Below, piece by piece: positions 1-11,791 of a DNA stretch of 64,000 bases. Numbering within the stretch: position 1 is the stretch's first letter; each line of letters opens with the position of its first letter. The notes beneath the pieces were generated by a model. The model did no database searches. It was given only the letters and a program-made list of their open reading frames with translations, and was not told where the DNA came from. Origin of the DNA: Pinus tabuliformis (taxonomy: Eukaryota > Streptophyta > Pinopsida > Pinales > Pinaceae); contig CM062805.1 of the NCBI GenBank assembly GCA_031772625.1, positions 519,172,683 through 519,236,682 of the forward strand, read 5' to 3'. Position numbers and translations under genes: made by a program.

Positions 1-1600
1 AGTAGTGAGCGGTCCAATTGTCTTGTGGAACCTCGTTGTTGTGCTTAGGTTACGCTTTCCAACCATCAAACAAGACTACGAAGGAATGTATGCTAGGGAA
101 GGACACTCTCCTTCGTTCTTTCTGCTTTCGATGGATGCTAAGTCTCATTGCCATGATGGCGAGGGGCATCAGGCTCCGAGCTCCTTGAAAATCCTTAGTC
201 AGTCTGAGTCTAGTTCTATTGCCTAGCAGAAGCCTCTTTCGCATGATTCTTTCTTTTTTTGATTTAAGCGGAGGCGGCACCGCTAATTCACTTGTTTTTG
301 TCTTCGATCTTTCATTATTCAATCCACTCTTTTGCTTGATAAGCGTAATATTTATCAATTCCAATTAGTTTCGTTTTCCCGGGATTTCTCATTGCAAGAG
401 CTTTTTAGCTTATAAATTGAGATAGAAAAGTTCAAAGTTTCATAAACCCCGTAAAAATGGCATCTGGCAAAAGTATCCAAGTAGAAAGGCTAAGTCAGAA
501 GGTTCAAGGTCTGGACTGTGTCGAGGCCGGGTAGGCCATATCTCAATCAATATCAAAAGAAAGAGACTATGGTTAAGGGATTTGTCGGACTAGTTGTACT
601 TGGTGAGGTTGTTGGTGAGAGGTTAAGGGTGAGACTGACTAGAGGTTGTATGCCTAAAGGTAAGGCTAAGGCTTCTGTTTATAGGTGAGCGTATTTAGTT
701 GGACTTGGCGAAAGGTAAAGGCAAAAGGCAGAAGGTTGCAGGCTAAAGAGTCCCTCGGTGAAAGGCGGCATCTGCTGAGAGGCTCCCAGCTATGACTGCT
801 GCATCGACTCTTGGATCGAGTACCGGCATCTAAACCAGGCATCAACTCTTGTATCGAAACCTGACATAGAAACCTGACATTGAGTGGATCAACACTTGGA
901 TTGGCACCTCGTGGCATCGACTATTGGCTATGCTCGACTATCATTATTTTGGGCCTTTTTCATTAGGCTTTTGGGGCTTGTGATGAAGGCTGAAGATATA
1001 AAAGGTTCAAGGCTGTATAAACCATACCCCTTCAGATCATTTATCTATTATAACCAAGTTTCCAAGCATTACTACCAACCAGCGTGCGGAGTCCCTGCTG
1101 CCTTCCTTCAGAACCCAATCCCCCCTACATTACGTGCTTTCTGAAACCAATAGAAGCGATGGCGACCTTTTAGTCAAGAGTTCGTTACCTCACCCTGACG
1201 AGGAAGAGAGGGAGGCCTTTAAACAATAGTAGGTATTTACACTTTTTGATAGAGGAGGCCTTGACAGAGGCCTTGACTTACGATAAGAGGTCTTGACACA
1301 CTTGAATAGGCCTGGACACAGCTTAGTTATGCCTTTTAGTTCTTCCCCCCATTAATAATGCCTTCTATTCAATACCATTATGCTCTCAATTCATCCACAC
1401 ATTCAGCCTTCTAGAAAAAATCCTACCATTATGCTTTCAGGAACCCATACTATTACGTTATTTATGCCTTTCAGTTCCCAATCCTCCAGCCCACACATTA
1501 CCCATTACGCTTTCAGTTCCTACCCCTAGCTTTCTGGATCCAATCCTAAAGCCCCATCCGCTTTATTCATTTATGGGAGCACATTTTGTTGAGGATCTAT
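1..1600. other. Intergenic DNA, no recognised gene
   Basis: I recognise no conserved gene on either strand. The open frames are short (under about 105 codons), overlap on opposite strands and show no familiar motif. The tract at about 690-905 holds imperfect copies of a 'catcgactcttg-gatcgag' phrase, and about 1255-1560 holds scattered copies of 'attatgctttcag' and 'gccttgaca'. This suggests old, diverged local duplication. Confidence 0.5.
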
Positions 1601-1660
1601 CTATTTACCACGTCCAAATTCATGTTGTTGTATGTGACTGCCTGATACTATCTCACATAC

Positions 1661-1750
1661 CTCTCTCCCGTAGGGGACTTCATGGGTCGGTATGTAATTG
1701 AACATCATCTCCTTCCTCTCCTCTCGTAAGTTGTTTAGAGCAATAAAACT
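1661..1750 (+). repeat. Diverged direct repeat, copy 1
   Basis: This copy contains 'cggtatgtaattgaacatc' followed, after a variable spacer, by 'agagcaataaaactt'. It matches 2083-2164, where the second box reads 'agagcaatgaaactt'. The two copies lie about 420 bp apart in the same orientation and differ by substitutions and small indels. This is a dispersed or old tandem duplication of unknown origin. Confidence 0.6.
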
Positions 1751-2082
1751 TTCGGTTGGATTCAAGCAAGATCCAGTGTGGGTTGGTAAAGTAATTTCAA
1801 GTGATCCAGTTTTGTTTGTAGAGGAACCAACCAGTTGATGGTATGCCTTTGGGGGAAAGCAATATTGATCCACCAGTAGTAATCCTGGCAAGTGAAAGCG
1901 ATCATTTGAACTGGGGTATCTTGGCCCTTACCCTTCTTTTTTGGAGACAAGCGAAAGCGATCAGCCAAATAGAAGCATCAATTCCAGCATTAGTGATCAA
2001 GCAGCAGCACCAAGAAGGTCGTTGAGTGTACCGATGGCTATCCCAGGTCCTAATGCTAGATGTGCCCCACTATCTAAGCCAT

Positions 2083-2164
2083 CTCTCTATCCCCCATAGG
2101 GAACTCATGAGGCGGTATGTAATTGAACATCCATAATCATGCAAGTGGTTAGAGCAATGAAACT
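2083..2164 (+). repeat. Diverged direct repeat, copy 2
   Basis: This is the second copy of the unit at 1661-1750. Both keep 'cggtatgtaattgaacatc' and a downstream 'ttagagcaat-aaactt' box. The spacer between the boxes is shorter here. Confidence 0.6.
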
Positions 2165-2169
2165 TGGGT

Positions 2170-3920
2170 ATGAAAAGGATTCTATTCCATATTACTTGGG
2201 TAGAGATGCTACACGTAGAGATGCACTAGTAGAAGAAGTTGTCACCTTGTCCCCAAGCTATTCATCTATCTCTATTTAATTCATCCCACCTGTCATAGGG
2301 ATAGGGAAACCTTTAGATATATCATATTTATATCAAGGCCAGAAAGTCAGAGTAAGTTCCATACTTGCCTTACTACTAGCTCTACTGGTTTACATTTCTC
2401 ATTCTTGTCAGTCAGTTGGCACTTGTCATTCATGGAGAAGTAAGTTGTTATTAGGGTAATTAGTTCACCTCACACTGGGAACTACAATATGACTGGGTAC
2501 TCTAACTAGGGACTATCAGCAATTTATTATGGCTATGATGGGGACTATTTTGTTCCAACTCAACTTCAGATTGGTTTGTTGAACCAGGTATATATATTAC
2601 ATATATATACCTTTGAACATATCATGAATATAAGTATAGGAAAGTCGTATCGTATTTAGATATTTCAACTTATTCCAGCCATTTCAGTTAGTTTCTCTAT
2701 AGAATATGCTCCTGCAACACCCTTTCCCACTTCCATAGCTGATAGGAAGGATAATAGAAGTGATCCAAAATATGAGTTTGTGGTAGATCCATCGAGCGTG
2801 ACCATCCAGCATGAGTCCTAGGGTGGGTTAGTAAGTGAGTAAGTGGGGTTTTCACGTCTGCTAATCCAAATTCAGAATGCCATTTCAGGAGCTTTCCCTA
2901 GGTGTTGTTGGTTGTTGGAAAGCCTACTTCCCATGAGGTTTCTTCCATGAGGTTGGCAGGGGAGTTCTTTCTCTATGAGTAGGATGGATGGAGCGATACT
3001 GCTGAGGAGGTTCCACTAATCTGGTACGAGGTCTGGTCTAGTACGGTTTGGTCAGGGCAGCAGGTACCGGTCTTAGCAGGTGAGGTGAGTTAGGCCAATA
3101 GTGAGCCATCGAGAAGGGATACTTTTCACTCATTTTTCACTACAGGAATAAGGGGACTATAGATCTTTAGGTTCCTATTTTTGTTCCAGGTCTATCTGAT
3201 TCTGATTTCTCGGTGTTTATTAACTGATACAAAGCTTAAGTACGCATTTACCAGGGCTAGCTAACAGGAAGTAAAAAATCCCACCCCGTTTCAACAAATG
3301 AGGAGACTGCTAAGACACCAAAGGTAAACCCATGCAAAAAGAAATGGTAATAGAGTAGTGCATCAAAGTAAACCTATGCAATAGGCAATAGAGTAACCTA
3401 GAGGGAACTACATTCCCCTTCCCCTACAGAGCTGCATAAGCACCTGATAGCAAAGAGACAGCTAGCTCACAGGCCTTCACAACAGCGGAACTACCATGGT
3501 TGTGAATTTCACCCTATTGCCTAGGGGTTAAAGATCCTTTCTTTGGTTACTACTCCGCTGCTGAGGTTCCGAAAACTAGGCCCGGGGAGAGATATTTTAG
3601 GTGTTTTTCCACATTGGCCTCATTAACCCATGTTTGTTCCCACCTTACAATAGAAGAAGCTGTAATTTTACAATATTTCTCTCTGCTAGAGCCTCCGAGT
3701 AGTAAAGCCCATGCACTCCTTACATCTCTAGCTCTCCATGGGTTGAAATGTGCTAATGAAAAAGAAATATGAACAACTTCTTCTTAGAGCTGCTCTATAA
3801 AAGAAAGCTTCTTGTTGTGTCCTTTGAAATAAGGAGAAGAGACCTCTTATCTGGGAAACCTAACCTGCAGACCTCGCCATAGCAGGTGGACCTACTACAA
3901 CACTCACTCAACCTATTAAT
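2170..3920. other. Intergenic DNA, no recognised gene
   Basis: No supported coding sequence or RNA gene is seen. At about 2729-2755 the phrase 'catagctgataggaagga' recurs at about 51666-51685, linking this zone to the 49-52 kb zone. 'ccaggaataa'-like and 'tagttcc' words are common. Confidence 0.45.
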
Positions 3921-3927
3921 TACGATA

Positions 3928-5420
3928 TCGCCCATGGAGACGTTTACCTTGTCCATTGTTTTGATCCCAATTCCATATTCCCATACAAAAAGTGAAGGAG
4001 GCTTTACGTAAGGTTTACTACATAGGCTACACGGAGCTATTACTGCATCCACACACACACATACACATTAAGCTACTATATTGGAATGCACCAGAGAAAC
4101 TCTAGTTCTAAATAGGACCAAACCTAAGTAGTAAGAAGGGGTATAGCTCTTTTACTTTCTTGCACTTTCATCTCGGGAGTAGTAATAAGAGCCCAGGTAG
4201 GTAGGTAGGTCCATCTTCCTCCATAAGTAAGTGCTTAGGAGGTCATTGTTATTTGGTCAGTAGCCCGTGTATCACATCAGGTAGTAATTCCCTATGGTTT
4301 ACAATGGTCCAGACCTAAAGTGAAGTTGCATGCATGCCTCAAGTGTCAAGACGGTTCCAGACCTCCAGTCAGTATCTAGGCCTATGTAGTCAAGCTGCCA
4401 TTAGGTTTCGAAGAGGTAGGTGCACCTTTCCCATAAAGTTAGTTCAAATTAGAGCAACAACTTCTAGCCTATAGAAACAAGCCATGGAGTGAAGCTATAA
4501 CGTATAGCTTTAGCCCGAGTCAGTTCCATGGAATAAGGCCTTATTAGATAATGCACCTAAAATGAAGTTCCATAGAGTTCAAGCCCCATAAACAACTAGG
4601 CTAGCCTTTCCAGTATCCCATTCTTTGAAAAAGAAACTAGTTCCCTTCCTTTCCCTTACGGTCAAGCGGCCTTATGGCACCTTAGTTCCCTAGCCTCCTC
4701 AAGACAGGACACTAGTTAGTCTTGCCCTTCTTGCCTTAGTTCCCAGTCCGTAAGTGAAATCTCTCTAGTTCTGATTTGATCTCTAAAACTTCTCCTATTG
4801 CCAGACTAGCTCTGTGCATCCAGTAGTTAGTAGTAAGTGACAATCAATCTCTAACAACTCTATTCTCTCTTTGTTGAGTCCAGTTAAACTACCCTTTTTT
4901 CAACAGTGGTAGAACCAGATAACTCTATTTATATATGAGCTCGCATGGAGAAGTTGAACTTGTCTCCTGGGACGACTAAAGAGGAGAGGAAATACCCTTC
5001 CTTAACAGTCCAGTTCCATAGGGCCCACTCTGAAGGCTATAGCCCAGTTCATAGTTCTAGCCTCTTCTATAGACAAGCCTTAGCTTCAGCCCTATCTCTG
5101 TAGTTCCTCTTAGCCTTAGTCCAAGCAGTAAGTTGCCTATTGGACACTGGACTAGCCCTTCCCTGGAGGGAGACACAACTTACCTTGACTAGTCTCATTA
5201 TTGCCATGGAGCAAAGTGTTCCAGGCCTATATTAAGGAACATTCTGGCAAAAGAGTACTAAAAGTTTTCTATGCAAATAGCAAGCTCCCGCTAGATGATG
5301 ATACTAGCCATCCCCACACAGTCACTGCCTACCCGTTTAGAGTTAATCAGCCCCTACTGTTCAGTTTCCCTATAAATTTTCACATATGATATAGCGCATA
5401 TAGACGTCCTTTCCATTTGG
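3928..5420 (+). repeat. Dispersed 'GCATnnAGACGTTGAACTTGTCCAT' motif, left group
   Basis: Three diverged copies of a ~30-bp motif are seen at 3928-3958, 4940-4967 and 5394-5420. Each has a 'cgcat(a/g)gaga' half followed by 'cgtt-acttgtccat'-like sequence. Further copies occur at about 33340-33365 and six or more times between 50021 and 51625. The sequence between the copies is rich in the words 'agttcc' and 'tagcc'. No gene is recognised in this stretch. Confidence 0.5.
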
Positions 5421-5675
5421 ATCAGAGCAGCCTCCAAGTTTTTTTTTGTTCCAGGTATATGTCCAAACCTAAAGTTGCAGACTTCCAGTGTCCAGACCTC
5501 CTCATCAGGTTCGAGACCTCCATGTCCAGGCCTATATCACGTAGTCGAGACCTCTATTGGATTGTCCAGGTATATTCAACTTGTCCATTCATTGTAAGTA
5601 ACAGGATATAATACCGGTATAGGTCATACAAATATGATAAATGTAGATTCTTCTTTCTGAACATTGCCATTTCAT

Positions 5676-5680
5676 GAACC
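5676..5680. repeat. Target-site duplication of the gypsy element, left copy
   Basis: The pentamer GAACC lies immediately left of the left LTR and is repeated at 17063-17067 immediately right of the right LTR. A 5-bp direct duplication is the normal footprint of gypsy integrases. Confidence 0.85.
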
Positions 5681-7811
5681 TATTGAAGCCTCGAAAATCG
5701 GGTCGACAACAAGGGGCATACCTGCCCGGTCCGGACCTTGGTTGGCAGCTCCTTATCCATTTGGTATAGTGGGTCTGACTGGGGATAATGGGACCAGTTT
5801 CCCAATCTAAGGGTGTGTGTGTGTGCAGAGTTGGATTATGCTAATCTAAGAGTTCTAATCTAAGCTACTTTCATTTAATTCTATGCTACTGTAATCTAAT
5901 GAAAACAGCACATCTAGTCTATGCTAACCTATGGTGTATTTCTTCTATTATGCGATCTAAAGAGATTTCAAACAATAACTGGTAATAAAGATCATTTAGC
6001 TATCATAAGAATGGAAATCAATTAAGATGAACGACTTTGCATAAAAAGTTAGGCAAAACAGTTGTGAACAGTATATCGCATAATAAGTTATTCATATATC
6101 AAACATAAATAAATGACTCCACCGTACAAAAGTGCCAAATGGTAATTCACACATTCATGCAATAACATATAAACAACTAAAAACTGTATATCACTTCAAG
6201 AATATAAGAAAAAATGGCCAAGAGATAAAAGTACCATTTATGACTAGTCCTACTCATAAGCTTCAAGTAATAATGATTTATCTCTCGTTGTTCTGATATC
6301 TACTAAGAGTACAAAAGTGCAACATCAATAGCAGACATCAAATGCAAAAATTAATAAACCTTGATCCATTCATTCATCAAAACCTCATCTGAGGGTGCAG
6401 AAGTACATGTTCTGAGGACACGTTTTTGACAAATTTACGGACCCTTCTCCAAATGCATGAGAAAGGTTTAAATACTGCTAACTAAACAACTTAATTACAT
6501 AAATTTCGGATACGGTTCAAAATGACCGCCCTTTATCTAAGAAAACTTATTTCTAAAAATTGAATCTAATTTCTAACTATTTTTGCATTTGCTCCTTAGT
6601 GCTGTGAGTATGCAACATTTGCCTGGGGAGAGTCAGCTGGTCGTCTTCTGCTTTTGTTTGAGCTACGAAAATAGAAATGACAAGTGTTGGCACCTCTTTT
6701 TAGTAAACTGGAAGATATTTTTGAGAATTATCTTCTAGTTGAGCGAATTTACTGCGTGTATGCTTGGTAACAACCCAGATTCCTCTTAGCTGCCTCTATT
6801 TTTTCTATTTAGGCTTCCGGACTCGTGGATGACTAAGCAAGTTAGGGACTTTGCTTTCTGAACAATTTTCTTAGAATCGCGCATCAAAAACTGCCTTCGT
6901 TCTTTGATCCGGACCTTTCTGGTGTGTTTTCCGCCTTTAACGCTTTTTCCTTTACCGGGCATGAGCTTCAGAATTTTGTAAACATGTTGCTTTTGTGAGT
7001 TTCTTGACCTTCAGTGTCGAATCGCCTATTGATAGCAGTATCTGTTCAGTAACGCTCTGAAATTTGTGTTTCTGTTGTATGCGGCATCAGTGTATGAGAG
7101 CATCTCTTATATGTTCTCCAAGCATTGGCGCTTTCCCCTTTTTTCTTGAGATGTTTCTTGTAGTTCACGCAAAGGAAAAAGTAATGATAATAAATTTTGA
7201 CATGAAAGCTTCAAGTTCTACGAATGTGTAAAATCATGACACCCACAGTGAACTGACTCTTTGAAAAACACAAAACTGTCCTTCATGAATACCTTGGCGT
7301 ACATTCATTAATTTTCTTTAAGCCGTGCGCTCAATTTTTGGTTTAGGGACAGTTTTTCTTGGGTGTTGAGCCGAGGAAAACTTGCGATGGGTGATTTTTG
7401 CGACTCGCATTGATCGAAGATCGCATTGATCGTAGATCGCAGTTATCGCGGCATCGCAGATTGCAGATCGCATTGATCGCGACATCGCAGATTGTCAAGT
7501 TATCCGTGTGCTGCTTATGCGACGTTGCGATATGCAATATCGCATATCGGCCATCAGAGACTTTCTTAAGATTAGTCATTTATGGGTGTTCTCAATGTAT
7601 GCGATGTGATGAATTTCACGCCGCTTCTTCGCAGTTGTTTTAATGTGCTCATAAATGAATGCTTGACTCTTCCCCGTATGATGTATCTTTGAGGAGTATA
7701 ATACAAAAAAAAATTATAAAATCTTTTTGGATTTTTATTACTAAGGTTCCCCACTTCTTTAGTGTTATTGCTAATACTAAAGGAGGAGGGGGGTTGTTGA
7801 TGGTCACAAGA
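5681..7811 (-). repeat. 3' LTR of the gypsy element (left)
   Basis: It is about 2,131 bp and begins TATTGAAGCC where the other LTR has TGTTGAAGCC, so the terminal TG dinucleotide is mutated. Its inner end reads TCACAAGA against TCACAACA in the right copy. In a 200-base stretch near 5940-6140 aligned by eye, the LTRs differ at about five positions. The sequence just inside it (7812 onward, read on the minus strand) shows no clear polypurine tract. Confidence 0.93.
7400..7505. repeat. GATCGC-rich short tandem array in the U3 part of the left LTR
   Basis: Imperfect repeats of 'gatcgcattgatcgc' and 'gcatcgcag' lie in what is the 5' part of the LTR when read on the element's minus strand, the usual place for promoter and enhancer repeats. 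The right LTR has the same array at 16640-16745, with an additional 'gcatcgcg' unit. Confidence 0.7.
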
Positions 7812-8869
7812 ATGGCGATTCACTTGGAAGAACCAGTTATATCTGCTTTTCTATTGAATTCTTTGAACTTCCAAAACAGAACAATTTTTGATAAATCTAA
7901 ACTTTGTTATGGACAAACAGAGTACATTATGCCTTATTCTATCAATGATATTTTGTTTCAACTTTTTTCTTTTCTAATTGTTTGCTTCCTCAGTTTTGTC
8001 CTTGTATCTACATCAGCCATTACTTGGTTATGTAAAGAAAAATAAAGTTTTCGCTGTGTGCTAGCCTTAAAATATGCTTGTTTGCCGTAGGTAGAGCCTC
8101 TGCTGCCAGTAGGCATCCATAGCATCGACAGGGTTACCTGTTACCCAGCAATGATCGTTTATCCTGTTTAAGGTTACCTACAACCCTCAAAGAAAAATCC
8201 ATTTTGACACTTTTTCCTTTTTTATTATTAAAGAACAATGTCTTGGTTTGGTAGCCAAATTTTGACACAGTCATTCACTTGATTTACACTTTTGCTGAAC
8301 AAGCTGGCTCGTGATGAGACCCCTTGTCTTTTGTTTTCAATAATCTTGAGTCAAAGCCCTGTTTTGATGGACAGTGTTTGGCAAAGTCAGCAAAGTTATA
8401 ATATCTGTGATCATGATAAGCCGGCTCGTGATGAGACCTCTTGTTCTTTGAGATATAGTGTTTCTTGGATTGTCCCTCTGGATGCTGCGATTTTCTTTAA
8501 CAGGGAGGATATCATTGTTTTCCTTAAGAAATCTCCGGACGACAACAATAGAGTTTGCAAATATCTGTTTTACAGAGAATCTTTATTTTGTTATTGATAC
8601 CTTTCATTGTGCTGATATAAAAAAATTCCTTCGCTAAAGGTTGCTTTCATCAAATTTTTTGAAGTAGAAACTAATATCATATCTAGGCTAAAGTTTTTTT
8701 TTAACTGTGTATGTCAATAATAAAGATCAGATTTTCAAAAATTTTCTATTTATACAAGCGAAAAGCTCAAAATCTGAAAGAGAATTGGTGCCTTTTTTGC
8801 GAATACTGATAGTAACCATTAACAGCCGGTTTTATTATGAAAGAAAGAAAAAGAAAAAATGAAACTATT
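7812..8869 (-). other. Internal 3' non-coding region of the gypsy element
   Basis: About 1.06 kb lies between the end of the polyprotein frame and the 3' LTR. It contains two copies of a ~30-bp box with core 'ggctcgtgatgagac', at about 8303-8332 and 8420-8450, separated by about 117 bp. No env-like gene with a recognisable transmembrane segment is seen on the element's strand. Confidence 0.6.
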
Positions 8870-10040
8870 CTACAAAAATAGAAGAATAATCTTATATGGA
8901 AAATATATTTTAAGGATTTGACCATTCACAGGAAAAGAATCCCTTCTACTTGCTAGATCCTGTAAGACAAACGTTGATGGACCTATGACTTCAACAATCT
9001 GAAAAGGACCAAGCCGCATCTTTTGAAATTTTGTATGTTTGCCCTTTTCTTCATGAGCTTTATCCCATTTTAAAACTAAATCTCCTATCTGAAAATTTTT
9101 TCTGATCATTTTGTTCGAATCAAAAGAGGATTTTATTAGCGCTTGATGATGAGCATGGGTTCTTTTAGCTTGTTCTCGCTATTCTTCTAATTTGATTATT
9201 TCCATTTGTATTAGCTGTATGGAGGAAGTAGGTACTTCATCAATGTACTGTATTAAAGACAAAGAGGGAATGACTAAGTGGGTTGTAAGAACCGCTTCTT
9301 TCCCATAAACTAAATTAAAGGGGGAAGTGCCGATCGAAGCCTTTTTTGTTATTCTATCTGCCCATAAAGCGTTTATCAAAGCTTTATGCCAATTCTTTTG
9401 GTTCTGGTCAACTATTCTTTTAATAATCTTGATTAGGTTTTTATTTCTTGACTTAGCTAACCCATTACCTTGCGGATAGTAATTGGCCGAATATTTTAGT
9501 TTGAATCCCCTTTTAAGTGCGAACTCAGTCATTGCATTTCCAAAAATGTATGATGCATTATCAAATATTAAAGCTATTGGCAATCCAAACCTAGTGATTA
9601 TAAATTGATCTATGAATTCGATAATATTTTCAGAATTAGCTGTCTTGAGAGGAATCGCCTCTACCCATTTAGTAAAATAATATGTTGTCGTGAGGATGTA
9701 TCTATGCTGCTTAGAAGAGTGAGGAACGATCTCACCTATTATGTCCAAGCTCCACTGGCTGAATGGTTGCTCGATGTTTACCGATTGTAGTGGCAGGGAC
9801 AACTTCTTTTGTTTTCCAGCAGTAGTTTGGCAGACTTGACATTTCCTCACGTAACTGTGTGAATCTTTGAACAGCGTAGGCCAGTAATATCCTGCACGTA
9901 ACATTTTATGTGTAGTAGCATCTCCAGCATAGTGTCCGCCTGCTGGTCCATCGTGGAGTTCCTGCAAAACTTTTTTGGCTTCAGTTTTTTCAAGACATCT
10001 AAGAAGAACAGAATCATAATTCTTTCTAAAGAGAATATCA
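8870..10040 (-). pseudogene. Integrase segment with GPF motif
   Basis: The zinc-binding HHCC module is seen in GGHYAGDATTHKMLRAGYYWP and KCQVCQ. The catalytic core follows: first Asp in WSLDIIGEI, second Asp in LIFDNASYIFG, and the expected Glu replaced by Lys in NGLAKSRNKN, a G-to-A type change. The C-terminal module beyond TAG 9179-9181 carries GDLVLKW and LGPFQIVEV, the GPY/F motif of gypsy integrases. No chromodomain is seen. With the Glu missing this copy could not integrate. Confidence 0.88.
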
Positions 10041-10239
10041 TTTATGAGCTGATATTGTTTAGCTTTCAATCTCAGAGCTCTTTTCTTAGTGTGATCTAGG
10101 TGTGATGGAGCATACCCGTCCTCAAGATAATAAATGATATCAGCATACAATGATTCTGCATCGTTCAGGCTTACCTCATACATTTGTACCTCTTCGGATG
10201 ACATTTCAGGGATTTGCGATGCTCCAGCTAACATCTTGC

Positions 10240-10660
10240 AGAAGCCTTGACCTCTTACAATGTTTGCTGGTTTGATCTCAAGATCATATTCCAATAAAGC
10301 AGTGATCCAATTCGCTCTTTTCTCGCCCATATCCTTCTGTATTAGAAGATTTCTTACCGCTGGAAACGGTACTATGATCTTAATATGGGTTTTGAGTAAG
10401 AAAGGTCTGAAATATTTAACCGCTTTGAAAATAGCATAGGCCTGTTTCTCTACGTCTGAATAATTGAGTTCAGCACCTTGTAGATTCGAGCTAAAAAACA
10501 CAATTGGAGCTTCTGTTTTTTCTTGATTTGCTTGGGTTAGAATCACAGCATATGATTTTTCTGAGGCAAATGTGTATAAAACAAAAGATTCTGAAAATTT
10601 TGGGGTTGCTAAAGATGGAGCATTAATAATAGCTTGTTTGATCAGGTTGAATGCTTCATG
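10240..10660 (-). pseudogene. Native gypsy RNase H with lost catalytic residues
   Basis: This follows the RT in the usual position (lead-in VKRFVPNFSRIVSPLQTMI, FKWGQDEHEAF). The first catalytic Asp is missing: LYTFASEKSYAVILTQ occupies the place of the family's LYTDAS. The third motif, normally with Asp-His, reads IVPFPAVRNLL. The Glu in NYSDVEKQAYAI is retained. The pattern fits a native RNase H demoted to a structural connection domain while the aRNH supplies activity; random decay is the alternative. Confidence 0.8.
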
Positions 10661-10869
10661 TTCATCTTGACCCCATTTGAAAGTTGAATTCTTTTTAATC
10701 ATGGTTTGCAAAGGAGACACAATTCGTGAAAAATTTGGGACAAATCTCTTTACAAAATTGATTTGACCAAGGAAAGATTGCATGGCTTTTTTATTATGAG
10801 GTAGGGATATTTCTGAGATTTCTTTGATTCTGTCAGGATCAATGTGAATATCGGACTTTAACACTATGA

Positions 10870-11758
10870 ATCCTAGAAGTTTTCCTTCACTTAATGCGAA
10901 AAAATATTTCTTCGGGTTAAGTGAAATCCCATACCTTAAACATCGTTGAAAAATTTTCTTTAAATCTCTGAGATGGTCGCTTCACTTCTTGGAATACACT
11001 ATTATATCATCCAAATAAATCACTACAGATTTGTTGACTAAACCCTTTAATGCGATGTCCATGGCTCTTTGAAATGTAGCGCCAACATTAATCAAACCAA
11101 ATGGCATCTTCCGATATGCGTATGTGCCCCATTTAGTTCTGAATGTGGTTTTCAACTGATCATTGGGATGCACCAGCACTTGATTATATCCTGAAAATCC
11201 GTCCAAGAAAGACATTAGTTCTGAGCCTGCTACTGCCTATAATATCTGTTCCATAGGTGGAAGAGGAAAATTGTCCTTTTGACAGGCTTTGTTAAGATTC
11301 CGAAAATCGATACAGATTCTAATATCTCCGTTTTTCTTTCTAATGGGTACCATATTGGAGACCCATTTGGAATGTCTGACGGGGAAAATTATTCTAGCTT
11401 TTAATAACTTATTTAGCTCAGTCTTTATCTGATTTTCTAAATTGGGGTGGATCTTTCTCAGTTTCTGTTGGACAGGTTTTTCGTTGTCAATCATAGGAAT
11501 AGTGTGTTGAATGATAGAAGTGTCGTATGTCTTCAGCTCATCGTAATTCCAGGCAAAAACATTTTTATATTGTCTCAAAAGATGAATATACGCTAGTTTT
11601 TCTTCAGGGGCCAGGCCTATGCCTAGATTAATGTTTTGTGGTTTATCATCGGTTCCTAGGTTTACTAATTCGTAGTTCAGAGTTGAACTGTAGAGCTTTG
11701 AATTGGTAGACCTTTTAAACCAATTTTTCAAATCGTACAAGTCTTCTAACTTAACCAC
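10870..11758 (-). pseudogene. Reverse transcriptase segment
   Basis: The N-terminal RT motifs are visible: the YDELKTYDTSIIQHTIP lead-in, VSNMVPIRKKNGDIRICIDFRNLN, and PLPPMEQIL. After TAG 11237-11239 come MSFLDGFSGYNQV, TTFRTKWGTYAYRKMPFGL and the catalytic VVIYLDDIIVYSKK. TGA 10982-10984 follows the YLDD box, and the thumb region (LRYGISLNPKKYFFALSEGKLLGF) continues in frame. The YLDD core is intact, but the two stops preclude a functional protein without readthrough. Confidence 0.92.
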
Positions 11759-11791
11759 CTATTTAGGTATAGCATTATCAGTGCTATTTTG

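Noticed and set aside
7405..7500. Possible CRISPR array in the GATCGC repeats
   Set aside because: Repeats are short, imperfect and without unique spacers; they lie in an LTR and recur in its partner.
7659..8045. A 128-codon plus-strand frame crossing the LTR border
   Set aside because: It is antisense to the gypsy element, straddles the LTR/internal junction and has no recognisable domain.
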